Origin: Anabaena sp. FACHB-1237
GTDB lineage: Bacteria; Cyanobacteriota; Cyanobacteriia; Cyanobacteriales; Nostocaceae
Assembly: GCF_014696225.1 (NCBI RefSeq)
Contig: NZ_JACJPV010000025.1
Coordinates: 1 to 64,000 of the forward strand
Length of the DNA stretch: 64,000 nt
Direction of reading: 5' to 3'
The notes beneath the pieces are model-generated. The model was not told where the DNA came from. It made no database searches and saw only the letters and a program-made list of their open reading frames with translations. Each line of letters opens with the position of its first letter. Position 1 is the first letter of the stretch. The translations under genes were made by a program, and so were the position numbers. Positions 46,216 to 55,287 of the stretch are shown one piece after another.

Positions 46216-46746
46216 ATGCTACAACCAGGAAAAGCATTAAAACAACGTCCCCAATATGTCATAGAAACAGAAATTGGTGCTGGAGGTTTTGGTGTTAAGC
46301 TAATGTGCAGCACTCACTGTATAATTAAAAAACCTGAAGTTACAGTAGCACAAGCATCTTGCTTGTATTAATTATTCAAGTTAAAGGCACAACAGCTTAC
46401 CTATAAAGCTAAACATCAAGAATTGAATTTTCCCGTTGTTATAAAAACTCCTAATAGTCGGTTGTGTAGAGATGCTAATTATCCTAAATATGTGGAGGGT
46501 TTTCGCAAGGAAGGAAGAACATTAGCGAAAATTTCTCAAAATCATCATCCGAATATTGTCAGAATTATAGACTTTTTTGAAGAGGATAATTTACCATGTT
46601 TAGTGATAGATTTTGTGAAGGGTGAAAATTTATATCATTTAATCAAAAATAAGGGTATTTTATCAGAATCTACTGCTATTGATTATATTAAACAAATTGC
46701 TGATGTTGCTGATGCTTTATCTGTTTGTCATCAAAATGGCTTGTAA
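46216..46746 (+). pseudogene. Ser/Thr protein kinase, disrupted by a TA-MITE and truncated
   Basis: MLQPGKALKQRPQYVIETEI then the glycine loop GAGGFG-V, interrupted at 46296-46399 by a TA-MITE, and continuing TYKAKHQELNFPVVIKTPN (the catalytic-lysine VVIK strand). The frame is kept (102 added bases) but the element brings a TAA. The C-terminus ends at VCHQNGL-stop, just before the expected HRD catalytic loop, so most of the kinase domain is lost as well. Confidence 0.85.
46296..46399. mobile_element. TA-MITE, young full-length copy B, inside a kinase gene
   Basis: The element proper is 46298-46397 (100 bp) with TA at 46296-46297 and 46398-46399. Removing element plus one TA restores GGT GTT ACC TAT (Gly-Val-Thr-Tyr), the expected kinase sequence, so the TA target duplication is well supported. 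Ends AGCTAATGTGC / GCACAACAGCT. Confidence 0.92.
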
Positions 46747-46779
46747 ACTGTAATATTTAAAGGTTACACATAATTATTA

Positions 46780-46962
46780 AGTCTGAATCAGGATATCCAG
46801 GATTAAAGGATGAACAGGATGGTAATTTTTAGATGGTTTAAATTATTTAAAAACAATCATCCAATAACATCCTGTAAAATACCCAACATCTTCACAAAAA
46901 ATCATCAAAAAACATCCTGAAAATCCTAAAATCCTGGACATCGTGATTTGTGACAATTAAAA
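46780..46962. repeat. CAGGATATCCAGGATTAAAGGAT inverted repeat, copy 1
   Basis: Left part AATCAGGATATCCAGGATTA..., right part ...AAATCCTAAAATCCTGGACA: a large imperfect inverted repeat. Related copies: 47591-47765, half at 46103-46145, half at 57653-57690. The copies flank the intact Uma2 gene on both sides. Confidence 0.65.
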
Positions 46963-47003
46963 TAAGATACAATATTGATAATCCACATCATCCGAAATGA
47001 TAA

Positions 47004-47573
47004 ATGATAATGGTTCAAACCCCTATCAAAACCCTAACCCTTGATGAATTTCTCAAATTGCCAGAAACCAAACCAGCAAGCGAATTTATTAACGGTGAAA
47101 TTATTCAAAAACCCATGCTTCAAGGAAAACATAGCACAGTTCAAAGCGATTTTGTCTCTGCTGCAAATACCGTTCTCAAACCCCAGCATATTGCCCGCGC
47201 ATACTCTGAATTACGCTGTACCTTTGGTGGTAGATCCATTGTACCAGATATTGCCGTCTTCACTTGGGAGCGCATTCCCCGCGATGAAAATGGTGAAGTT
47301 GCTAATACTTTTACTATCCCTCCTGACTGGACAATTGAAATACTTTCTCCTGAACAAAGTCAAACTAAAGTAGTTAGAAATATTCTCCATTGTCTTCAAT
47401 ATGGTACTCAAATGGGTTGGTTAATTGACCCTGAAGAAAAATTAGTTTTTGTCTATTTTGCTGATCAACGTATTTTATTATTTGAACTAGAAACAGATAG
47501 TTTACCTGTTCCTGTTTTTGGTCAGTCTTTGAATCTTACTGTAGGTCAAATTTTTAGTTGGTTAAATGAATAA
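47004..47573 (+). CDS. Uma2-family (DUF820) nuclease-like protein
   Basis: 189 residues (start at 47004; the ATG two codons later, at 47010, is equally possible). PD-(D/E)xK-type features: SEFINGEII, SELRCTFGG-xx-IVPDIAVF, WTIEILSPEQS. The family is greatly expanded in cyanobacteria; its role is not known and a nuclease activity is predicted only. It is intact and lies between two copies of the CAGGATATCC repeat. Confidence 0.85.
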   Translation: MIMVQTPIKTLTLDEFLKLPETKPASEFINGEIIQKPMLQGKHSTVQSDFVSAANTVLKPQHIARAYSELRCTFGGRSIVPDIAVFTWERIPRDENGEVANTFTIPPDWTIEILSPEQSQTKVVRNILHCLQYGTQMGWLIDPEEKLVFVYFADQRILLFELETDSLPVPVFGQSLNLTVGQIFSWLNE

Positions 47574-47590
47574 ATCTTTAATATATTCTT

Positions 47591-47765
47591 TATCAGAATC
47601 ACGATGTCGAGGATTAAAGGATTAACAGGATAGTAATTTTTAGATAGTTTATAATAATTTAAAGACAATCATCAAAAAACATCCTGAAAATCCCAATATA
47701 CCCACACACAATCATCAAAAAATATCCTGTACATCCTCAAATCCTGGGTATCCCGATTCTGACAA
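47591..47765. repeat. CAGGATATCCAGGATTAAAGGAT inverted repeat, copy 2
   Basis: From AGAATCACGATGTCGAGGAT to ATCCTGGGTATCCCGATTCTGAC; same layout as 46780-46962, in the same direction. Confidence 0.65.
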
Positions 47766-47897
47766 TATCACCAAAAAAATATTTTCTCCACCCCTTGACA
47801 AAAATCTAACTTCCTGCTACACTGTTGTTAAAGTGGAAATCTGTGCGCTCATTCATACTCACGGCTTTAACAACTATCCATCGTTAATCACCCAAAA

Positions 47898-50800
47898 TCA
47901 CAAACTGGACAACAACTCAAAACTCATAATCTTCCCAGCTTGAACATCTTGAATATTTTTACCACCTTCAATAACATTCTCCAATAAATCAACAACCTCC
48001 CCCAACCTGAAAAATTCACTTCGTAAACATAACACTGCTGTTTCCCCAGCACATTCATAAAAACGCAAGATGTACTTTTCCAGATTATCTTCACGAGGTT
48101 TCAAAGCCATTAAAATCAAATTATCTGCTGTGAAACCCAAAAAGGACATTTTTGGAGTGAGGTTATTTGCTGTATTTGCAATATTCTTATCATCGCAAAA
48201 TAGAACTTGGATAGGAGTATTCAACTCATAACCATATTTAACAGTATTTGCATTTTGCCAACTTCCCGAATGCGGATATAAAGCATAAGTAAATTGATGG
48301 ATACCTCTATCAGCGCGAGAGTCAGGCCAGTTAGAACTTCTCAACAAAGTCAGACGTAATTGATGGGGAGTTGTATCATAACCATATTTACAATCATTTA
48401 AAAGACTTACTCCATAACTTACATCATCTTGAGTCAAGTCAACCCATCTTAAAGCGGGTATTTCCCATTTTGCGGTTTCTGCGGGAGTTTTGGGGTTTGT
48501 TGAACGATGGATAACACCGCATGGAATTTCTGAGGTGGATATTTCCGATGTAATATTGAGGGGGAATGCTGTTTTTACTAAAATTTGATTTTCGTACCAG
48601 TGAACAATATTCTCTATTTTCAGAATGGGGGAAGATGTTTGTAAAATGTAGTCTTGGATAAATTCCGAACTTCCAAAATTTCGCACCACTCGCAAACGTT
48701 GTTCTATAATTCCATGATGCAACCATTGACAAGATGTTAACTTGGCAGGTGGTAATGGTTTATTGTGATAATCTGGGTCAATATTCCAAGCATCCCAATA
48801 TTGTCCACTATCTTGGAAAAATTGCAGTTCGTTTCCTGAACCTGCTAATATTTCCCGTTGTTGGGTTTTGTCAAATATGCTGTTTAAGTTTCCTGTGGTT
48901 GGGTTGACTTCAATTTGCAAATATTCATTTTCTAAAATGTAGTTGTTAGGAAAAACGGTTTGACAAGTTTCGCTTTCATTGGTTGCTTCATGGGGTATAA
49001 GGAAATATAGGTTATAACCAACTGAAGGAATATCAGCAACGAAGAGTAAATTTCTATTTTCGCTATTTTCTATTAGTTGTGATGGGAGTTTATTTCCTGC
49101 AAGATCATAAATTTGCCATGTTGTATAATCTTCTGGTAAAGAAGGTAATGCAATATTGACTATTTCCCGACGTTCCCAGTTAAGAGAGTTGAAAATTAGG
49201 ATGGGAATACTGTGAGGATGGGGAGATTGTGGTAATTTGATATAAGATGCGATCGCTCGCAATGAATTTTCCAATATTTGCTTTCCTATATTTTGCACAT
49301 CTTCCCATTCTGGTAAAGCATCTTCATAGACTTGAGTAATGGAAGAACCTGGTAGAATATCATGAAACTGGTTAAACAGAACTTTTTTCCAAGCTGTTTC
49401 TATTTCCGCTTGGGGATAATTTACACCACAGACGGTTTTTGCTAAAGTGGCGAATAACTCAGCTTGATATAATAGATGTTCACATTGACGATTATACTTT
49501 TTCTGATCCGCATGGGTAGTATAGCAACCACGATGAAATTCTAAATATAGTTCATCTTCCCATATTGGCAAATCTCCACAGGCCGATTTTACATCCTGGA
49601 GATATTTTTCGGCTGTGGTAAATTCCAACTGAGGAAAAATAGGGGAACTTTGCCATTTTCTGGCCACCTCTAACATATCACGAGTCGGTCCACCACCATG
49701 ATCACCAATACCAGGAAGCCAAAGTGCATTTTCTATAGAAGTTTGATTTTGCCATTCTTGCAGATATTGTGCCATTTTCACTGGTGCGATCGCTTCACCG
49801 ATTAAAGCTGACATAAAACTTAATACTTGACTACCATCAGGCGATCGCCACCAAAATAAACTATGCTGAAATTTAGTAGTATCATTCCAGCGCAGTTTTT
49901 GGGTAACGAAATATTCTATTCCCGCTTGAGATAAAAACTGTGGTAAAGTTGCACAAAAACCGAAAGTATCAGGAAGCCAGATAATAGGGGATATTTTCCC
50001 AAATTTGGCTAAATAATAACGTTGTCCATATAATAATTGACGAACGATAGACTCTCCTGAGATTAAGTTTAAATCAGGTTCAACATAACTACCGCCAATA
50101 ATTTCCCATTTTCCTGATTTTACCTGATGTTGAATTGCGGTAAATAATTCAGGACGGTTTTTTTCCATCCAAGCATATAAAGCAGGGGTAGAATGACAGA
50201 ATATTAATTCAGGAAAATCTTTTTGTAAGTTTAGCACCGAGTTGAAAGTATTTTCAGCCGCTTTCCAAGTTTCTGACACTGGCCACAACCAAGCTAAATC
50301 CAAATGGGCATGGCCAAGAAGATATATAGTAGAGTTAGTTAATTTAGATAGATATTGATGATTTTCTTGACAAAAGTTTAAATAAGATGTTCTAATTTCC
50401 TTCAGATGTTTATTTTCGATAGCTGTAGAGAGTGCCTCCAGTTTTTCCGGTGCTGATAGAATTAATTGATGTTGTAAAATTTCCAGTTCATCAGCCAGAA
50501 AACCAGGATCAGGATCATGGTAATCTAAAGATTCGTATATGGACAGCGATCGCATTAACGCCCCATCACAATGTTCTGGACTTACCAACTTCACTAAAAT
50601 AGTAAATTCTTCTCCAGGAAATACCCCATTGCTTAGTAAAACTCTAGGGGAACTATCAAATAAATCTCCCGTTACTACCAATTTACCATTAACATAAACT
50701 TCTGCTTGATCTGCCCACCACACCAAAGCAACTCGCAAGCATAAACCAGATATATCATAACCTTGGACATTTTCGGGAATGATCAATTTTTGTCCTAACC

Positions 50801-51017
50801 ATAGAACTTCCTTTCCCTGTTTCCACGGAATGTGATTTTTTTCGTTTAGTTCTACCTGCAACCAGTCTTGTAAATTAGGTAATAAGCTAATATCAGTAAT
50901 ATTCTGATTTTGTAAATATCGCCATTGTGATTGTATATCAATCTGGCAATAGTAACGTAATTGTTCTACTATTGCGGAAATATTTTCAGAACAGGATGAT
51001 AGTAAAGGTGTAGTCAT
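47898..51017 (-). CDS. Alpha-mannosidase, GH38
   Basis: 1039 residues. N-terminal extra domain (~1-220), then the GH38 catalytic domain with GHAHLDLAWLWP (zinc-binding His/Asp), WLPDTFGFCATLPQFL (nucleophile Asp), the IGDHGGGPTRDML loop and the NQFHDILPGSSI motif; a mid domain and GH38C beta-domains follow to the end. It has no signal peptide, so it is probably cytosolic, acting on oligomannosides or stored glycans (inference). It stands alone, with repeats on both sides. Confidence 0.92.
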   Translation of the reverse strand: MTTPLLSSCSENISAIVEQLRYYCQIDIQSQWRYLQNQNITDISLLPNLQDWLQVELNEKNHIPWKQGKEVLWLGQKLIIPENVQGYDISGLCLRVALVWWADQAEVYVNGKLVVTGDLFDSSPRVLLSNGVFPGEEFTILVKLVSPEHCDGALMRSLSIYESLDYHDPDPGFLADELEILQHQLILSAPEKLEALSTAIENKHLKEIRTSYLNFCQENHQYLSKLTNSTIYLLGHAHLDLAWLWPVSETWKAAENTFNSVLNLQKDFPELIFCHSTPALYAWMEKNRPELFTAIQHQVKSGKWEIIGGSYVEPDLNLISGESIVRQLLYGQRYYLAKFGKISPIIWLPDTFGFCATLPQFLSQAGIEYFVTQKLRWNDTTKFQHSLFWWRSPDGSQVLSFMSALIGEAIAPVKMAQYLQEWQNQTSIENALWLPGIGDHGGGPTRDMLEVARKWQSSPIFPQLEFTTAEKYLQDVKSACGDLPIWEDELYLEFHRGCYTTHADQKKYNRQCEHLLYQAELFATLAKTVCGVNYPQAEIETAWKKVLFNQFHDILPGSSITQVYEDALPEWEDVQNIGKQILENSLRAIASYIKLPQSPHPHSIPILIFNSLNWERREIVNIALPSLPEDYTTWQIYDLAGNKLPSQLIENSENRNLLFVADIPSVGYNLYFLIPHEATNESETCQTVFPNNYILENEYLQIEVNPTTGNLNSIFDKTQQREILAGSGNELQFFQDSGQYWDAWNIDPDYHNKPLPPAKLTSCQWLHHGIIEQRLRVVRNFGSSEFIQDYILQTSSPILKIENIVHWYENQILVKTAFPLNITSEISTSEIPCGVIHRSTNPKTPAETAKWEIPALRWVDLTQDDVSYGVSLLNDCKYGYDTTPHQLRLTLLRSSNWPDSRADRGIHQFTYALYPHSGSWQNANTVKYGYELNTPIQVLFCDDKNIANTANNLTPKMSFLGFTADNLILMALKPREDNLEKYILRFYECAGETAVLCLRSEFFRLGEVVDLLENVIEGGKNIQDVQAGKIMSFELLSSL

Positions 51018-51097
51018 AATTATAATATGAATTTTATCTCACGCAAAGGCGCAAAGATAAAGATAAGAGTTAAGAAACTGACTGCTAATAGCTAGGT

Positions 51098-51287
51098 TAA
51101 TAATCTAGCATGATTTCCAATCCTGGCAAAATATTTTCACCAGATAATATTACAGGCATATTGACTATTTCTGCTGCTTTTCCTGAACGATAAATTTCTA
51201 CTTGTTTTTGTTGTGGGTTAATTAACCAACCTAAAAGTAATCCTGAAGATAAATATTCTTGCATTTTATCTTGTAAAGGAGCAGGTC
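51098..51287 (-). pseudogene. Uma2-family C-terminal fragment
   Basis: About 60 codons ending at TAA 51098-51100: APLQDKMQEYLSSGLLLGW, LINPQQKQVEIYRSG and LSGENILPGLEIMLDY, the C-terminal third of an Uma2 protein. On its 5' side it meets a TA-MITE at 51288. The N-terminal part is not found beyond the element. Confidence 0.8.
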
Positions 51288-51391
51288 TAAGCTGTTGTGC
51301 CTTTAACTTGAATAATTAATACAAGCAAGATGCTTGTGCTACTGTAACTTCAGGTTTTTTAATTATACAGTGAGTGCTGCACATTAGCTTA
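51288..51391. mobile_element. TA-MITE, young full-length copy C (inverted)
   Basis: 104 bp including flanking TA, reverse complement of 46296-46399 with almost no differences by eye. It borders the Uma2 fragment. Confidence 0.88.
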
Positions 51392-51841
51392 TCACTTTTT
51401 GATGACAAATTCAAAATTTGAAACTTTGCGCCTTTGCGTCTTTATGCGAAACCAGAATCAAAATGTGATTCATTTACCTGAAAATTGCTGTAATATCCAT
51501 AATTTTCCTCATATCCAATAATCTGGGCAATTACAGCAGTTTCCATTATTATGAGGTACAGATGTTAATGATAAAACCCTTGTAACACAGGCATCTTGCT
51601 GTGTTCATAGTGTATCTCATGTAGGTGGAATGTGCTGTATATCCAATTATAAGCAAAACCAACCAATAGCAATAAACAGAATTAAAAAATAGTAACACTT
51701 ATTGACTTAATTTAACTTTATTTAATTTGCTCAAACGTTAAAGTTAAAGAAAAGCACATATAGAGTATCGTAACAGAAAAATTTTTTCCTGAAAAAATAT
51801 AGAATAATCCTACAACCTACATTATCAGATTATTTAATATC
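51392..51841. other. Intergenic region with CGCCTTTGCGTC repeat
   Basis: Begins with the TTTGCGCCTTTGCGTCTTT repeat (about 51424) and carries ACACAGGCATCTTGCTGTGTT, a short palindrome near 51578. The last 150 bp should hold the promoter of the next gene. No ORF supported. Confidence 0.5.
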
Positions 51842-53029
51842 ATGGCTTCCGGTTCACGCTATCAAAGCAAAATCTTTAACTTCCTTTCTCAGCAATCTCG
51901 CAAATTGAGTGAACAGATAGATCATACCCTCAAAGGATTACAAATTGCCACTAAATTAGGTGTGGAATCCTTACTACAATCATTGTATCAAATCATCACC
52001 CAAAAAGAACCTTTTGGTAAACAGTTAAATGCTGCTTCTCCTGTAGAAACTGACACACCAATTAAAGAGGTATTAACACTGATAAAAAATTTACCTACTG
52101 GTACAGATGCTCAAGAATCTAGCGAAAGTTCTACACCTGTAAATTTCTGGAAATCTTTATGGCGCACAATTTTTCCCTATCATACTCAGCATAATACCAC
52201 ACCTAGAAATATTTTACAAGAGCATTTACCGACGATTCAAGGAATTGCGACATTATTAGATAATCGTAATTTAGTATTAATTGGTGAAGATAATCGCATT
52301 TTTAACGTTTTAAGTACAGGACAAAATAGGGAAATAACCAATAAAATTAATCATGAAATTGAGTCATATCAACAATTACAACTTTTGCCAGAAATTGATA
52401 GAAAGTTGAATAAGTTAACCGCTAATTATCCGCAAAATCGTTTTTTAGTTTTTGTAGATAATTTAGTTGCGAATGTTGAGAATTATTTAGAAAATTCCGC
52501 TTTAGTACCTGGCGAAAATATGAAACATTACCAATTTTCTGATATTGTAGCAGGGATGATCAATTATTTTTTAGGAGGTAGGAATATTACTCCTGAAATT
52601 GATCAAAATATTGTTAATAGTAGACATACAAATATTCCGCAATTACCAAAATTAGATATTCCAGAGATAAATTGGTTAACCTGGAATGATTTATTTGGTA
52701 AAAGCAATAATACTCTAACTACAGAAAGTAAGCATCAAGAGACTATCAATGAAGAATTTGCAAGTGTTCAAAATGAAGAAGATAGAGAAAATTATCAAGA
52801 GAATTATCAAACTTATAAAAACTATGAATATGAACAATTTAAAGATAAACTGAACAATAAACAAGTAAAATTTCGTCCTGACTGGATAGACATTTCTGCA
52901 ACTTCATTAGGTTATGAAAAACATCCATTAGAACAGATTTTAGAATGGTTAGATATAGCAATGTTATGGGTAGAACAAATATGTGTAAATATCGTTTATT
53001 TTTGGCGTGGTTTTCTGTTGGGTAAATAG
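51842..53029 (+). CDS. Hypothetical protein
   Basis: 395 residues; I do not recognise a domain. The N-terminal ~60 residues look like amphipathic helices (RKLSEQIDHTLKGLQIATKLGVESLLQSLYQII). Residues ~95-215 contain alternating strands and helices (NRFLVFVDNLVANVENYLE). Residues ~290-345 are very polar and probably disordered (NEEDRENYQENYQTYKNYEYEQF). The C-terminus is hydrophobic (CVNIVYFWRGFLLGK) and may touch a membrane. It ends convergent with the DUF6765 gene. Confidence 0.7.
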   Translation: MASGSRYQSKIFNFLSQQSRKLSEQIDHTLKGLQIATKLGVESLLQSLYQIITQKEPFGKQLNAASPVETDTPIKEVLTLIKNLPTGTDAQESSESSTPVNFWKSLWRTIFPYHTQHNTTPRNILQEHLPTIQGIATLLDNRNLVLIGEDNRIFNVLSTGQNREITNKINHEIESYQQLQLLPEIDRKLNKLTANYPQNRFLVFVDNLVANVENYLENSALVPGENMKHYQFSDIVAGMINYFLGGRNITPEIDQNIVNSRHTNIPQLPKLDIPEINWLTWNDLFGKSNNTLTTESKHQETINEEFASVQNEEDRENYQENYQTYKNYEYEQFKDKLNNKQVKFRPDWIDISATSLGYEKHPLEQILEWLDIAMLWVEQICVNIVYFWRGFLLGK

Positions 53030-53051
53030 TTAGACAAATAAACTATTTGTC

Positions 53052-54116
53052 TCAATCTATACAAATACCATACTTAGGTAACAATTCATGAATAATATAA
53101 AACCTATGAATTTGCAAAGCATCATGAAATAATTTCCAGTCACTTAATAAAAATTGGGGATGATAGGAAAAAACATCATCATCCTTATCTACCAACTTCT
53201 TAGTACCTAAAGCTAAATATTTCCAAGACTTCTTACCCTTGGGAATATAAACAACATTTTCAGCACCAAAACTAAACATTCCTGAAGCAATTGCATTTAA
53301 CCATTGACGATGACGTAAATGATCTTTTTTATCCCGAATATTTACCAACATATTGGCAATTAAACTTCTATCTGGTTCCGGTATTCCTAAAACATCCATA
53401 TCAGCATCACCTAATAAATAACGACGCATTGCTTTACACATAAAATCTGCCGCATTGAGAAAATCTTCGGGATTATTTCGCATAATTTTCTCATTTCTAC
53501 CATTAATATAACCCCATTTTAAAAAAGGTTTATCAGGATTACTTAAAACTGTACCATGTCCTAAAGGTAAAGCCTCATTGACAAAATAATTTTTCAATCT
53601 GTTCATTAAATTTTTATCTGGCTTTTCATTTTCATCTAATAATTTTTTTGCAGCATTTACTTGATGGTTAACTCCCGCAAAACCTTGATGTGACCATGTA
53701 TCAACATAAACGTGCATCGTAATTCCTAAGCGATGTAAACCATACAAATTATCTCGATGTTTAATACATTCTCTAATCATATCCTGTGCGACATAACTAT
53801 TAGGACGGCATATTAATTTATCAATAAATTTTCCTTCATCAACTTCACCAGCTTTCTTGCCATTATTTCCTGGTAAAAAATGAAAAGGTATCCAAACTCG
53901 ATGATTTGCTAATTCTTGAAAATTGCGATAATCTAATGTTTTATGTGCGGAACTAATGCGATAAAATGTTGCTCCATTATTAAATCTAATGATACCACTA
54001 TTGGTAGCATCATCTACATATTGAGAACTGTAAGCAATAACATTTGCTGATTGATGATCAAAACCTGCTAATCTGGCTACTATATAAGTTACACCATGAT
54101 GAAAGTCTATTTGCAT
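53052..54116 (-). CDS. DUF6765 family protein
   Basis: 354 residues: MQIDFHHGVTYIVARLAGF, SSQYVDDATNSG, SAHKTLDYRN, WIPFHFLPGN and MHVYVDTWSHQGFAG. The spread of conserved His and Asp (HH, D, H..D, HVYVDTWSHQ) suggests a metal-binding phosphohydrolase-like helical fold, as in zinc-dependent phospholipase C-like proteins. The family name is from memory. Divergent from the hydrolase gene, 135 bp apart. Confidence 0.72.
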   Translation of the reverse strand: MQIDFHHGVTYIVARLAGFDHQSANVIAYSSQYVDDATNSGIIRFNNGATFYRISSAHKTLDYRNFQELANHRVWIPFHFLPGNNGKKAGEVDEGKFIDKLICRPNSYVAQDMIRECIKHRDNLYGLHRLGITMHVYVDTWSHQGFAGVNHQVNAAKKLLDENEKPDKNLMNRLKNYFVNEALPLGHGTVLSNPDKPFLKWGYINGRNEKIMRNNPEDFLNAADFMCKAMRRYLLGDADMDVLGIPEPDRSLIANMLVNIRDKKDHLRHRQWLNAIASGMFSFGAENVVYIPKGKKSWKYLALGTKKLVDKDDDVFSYHPQFLLSDWKLFHDALQIHRFYIIHELLPKYGICID

Positions 54117-54251
54117 AATTATCAGCCTATTCTCTAGTAAATCAATTTATGTTAATTTATATGTCAGTTTATATGTCAATTTGTTTTTTATGAAAACTAC
54201 CGCATTTACTGGTACAATAACCGTGATCAAAAAAATAATATCTACTTATTA

Positions 54252-55118
54252 ATGATCATGAAACATCATCAAAGCACTTTTACTGGATTAAAACAACAGG
54301 ATTTATATTATCAAAATTGGTTACCAGAGAGTAAAATGAAAGGTGTATTGGTTTTGGTACATGGTTTAGGTGGACATAGTGGAATGTATCAAAACATTGT
54401 TAATCATTTATTAATAAGACAATATGCTATTTATGCTTTTGATTTACCTGGACATGGACTTTCACCAGGGATAAGAGCTTATATTGATACATGGTCAGAA
54501 TACACTGATAATTTACGCATTTTTATAGATTTTGTAAAAACACAACATGGGGAAATCCCGCTTTTCCTTTATGGACACAGTATGGGAGGAATGATAGTTA
54601 TAGATTATACTTTAAAATATCCTGAAGATAATTCTCTAATATCTGGTGTAATTGCTTGTGCGCCTAGTGTTGGACAAGTGACAGTATCTCCACTACGGTT
54701 ATTTTTAGGTAAATTACTTTCTAACATATACCCGCAATTTTCGCTAGATACAGGTTTCGATATTAATGCTGGTTCACGAGATAAAGAGGTAATCAAAGGT
54801 TATACTCAAGATAAGTTACGTCATACTCGTGGAACTGCACGTTTATCTACAGAGTTTTTTAAAACTTTAAGATGGATCTACAATCATGTAGAAAAATGGC
54901 AAGTACCATTATTGATATTACATGGTAGTGCGGATCGTGTCACCTTACCGGAAGGAAGTAAGCGTTTTTATGAAAAAGTTAATTATGTAGATAAGTTAAG
55001 AATTGAGTATGAGGGAGCATATCATGATTTACACTGTGATATTAATTATGCTGAAGTAATGGAAGATTTAAGTAATTGGATGGATCAACATTTATCAAAT
55101 TACCCAATTAAACTATAA
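54252..55118 (+). CDS. Alpha/beta hydrolase, monoacylglycerol-lipase-like
   Basis: 288 residues. Oxyanion and nucleophile: VLVLVHGLGGHSGMY and LYGHSMGGM (Ser in GHSMG). Acid: LILHGSADRVT (Asp). Histidine: GAYHDLHCD. It looks like serine aminopeptidase S33/MGL enzymes acting on lysophospholipids or monoacylglycerols (inference). The start may be the ATG at 54252 or two codons later. Confidence 0.88.
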   Translation: MIMKHHQSTFTGLKQQDLYYQNWLPESKMKGVLVLVHGLGGHSGMYQNIVNHLLIRQYAIYAFDLPGHGLSPGIRAYIDTWSEYTDNLRIFIDFVKTQHGEIPLFLYGHSMGGMIVIDYTLKYPEDNSLISGVIACAPSVGQVTVSPLRLFLGKLLSNIYPQFSLDTGFDINAGSRDKEVIKGYTQDKLRHTRGTARLSTEFFKTLRWIYNHVEKWQVPLLILHGSADRVTLPEGSKRFYEKVNYVDKLRIEYEGAYHDLHCDINYAEVMEDLSNWMDQHLSNYPIKL

Positions 55119-55287
55119 ATAACAAAACACATTAAAAGAATTTTGTCTTTACATTTAGTTTCAGGAATGCTCAATGATTTTACTTCCGAACAAATGATAA
55201 TCTTTTAATATCAGCTTTATCAATATTTTTTGTAATTTACTAGAGCTATCAATCCTCATCTTATCAAAAAATATCAACCAATACAAC
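55119..55287. other. AT-rich spacer before the methyltransferase gene
   Basis: 169 bp; no terminator or promoter consensus was certain. Confidence 0.35.

Noticed and set aside
48439..48732. 97-codon frame inside the alpha-mannosidase gene
   Set aside because: Overlaps the GH38 coding region in another frame; no independent evidence.
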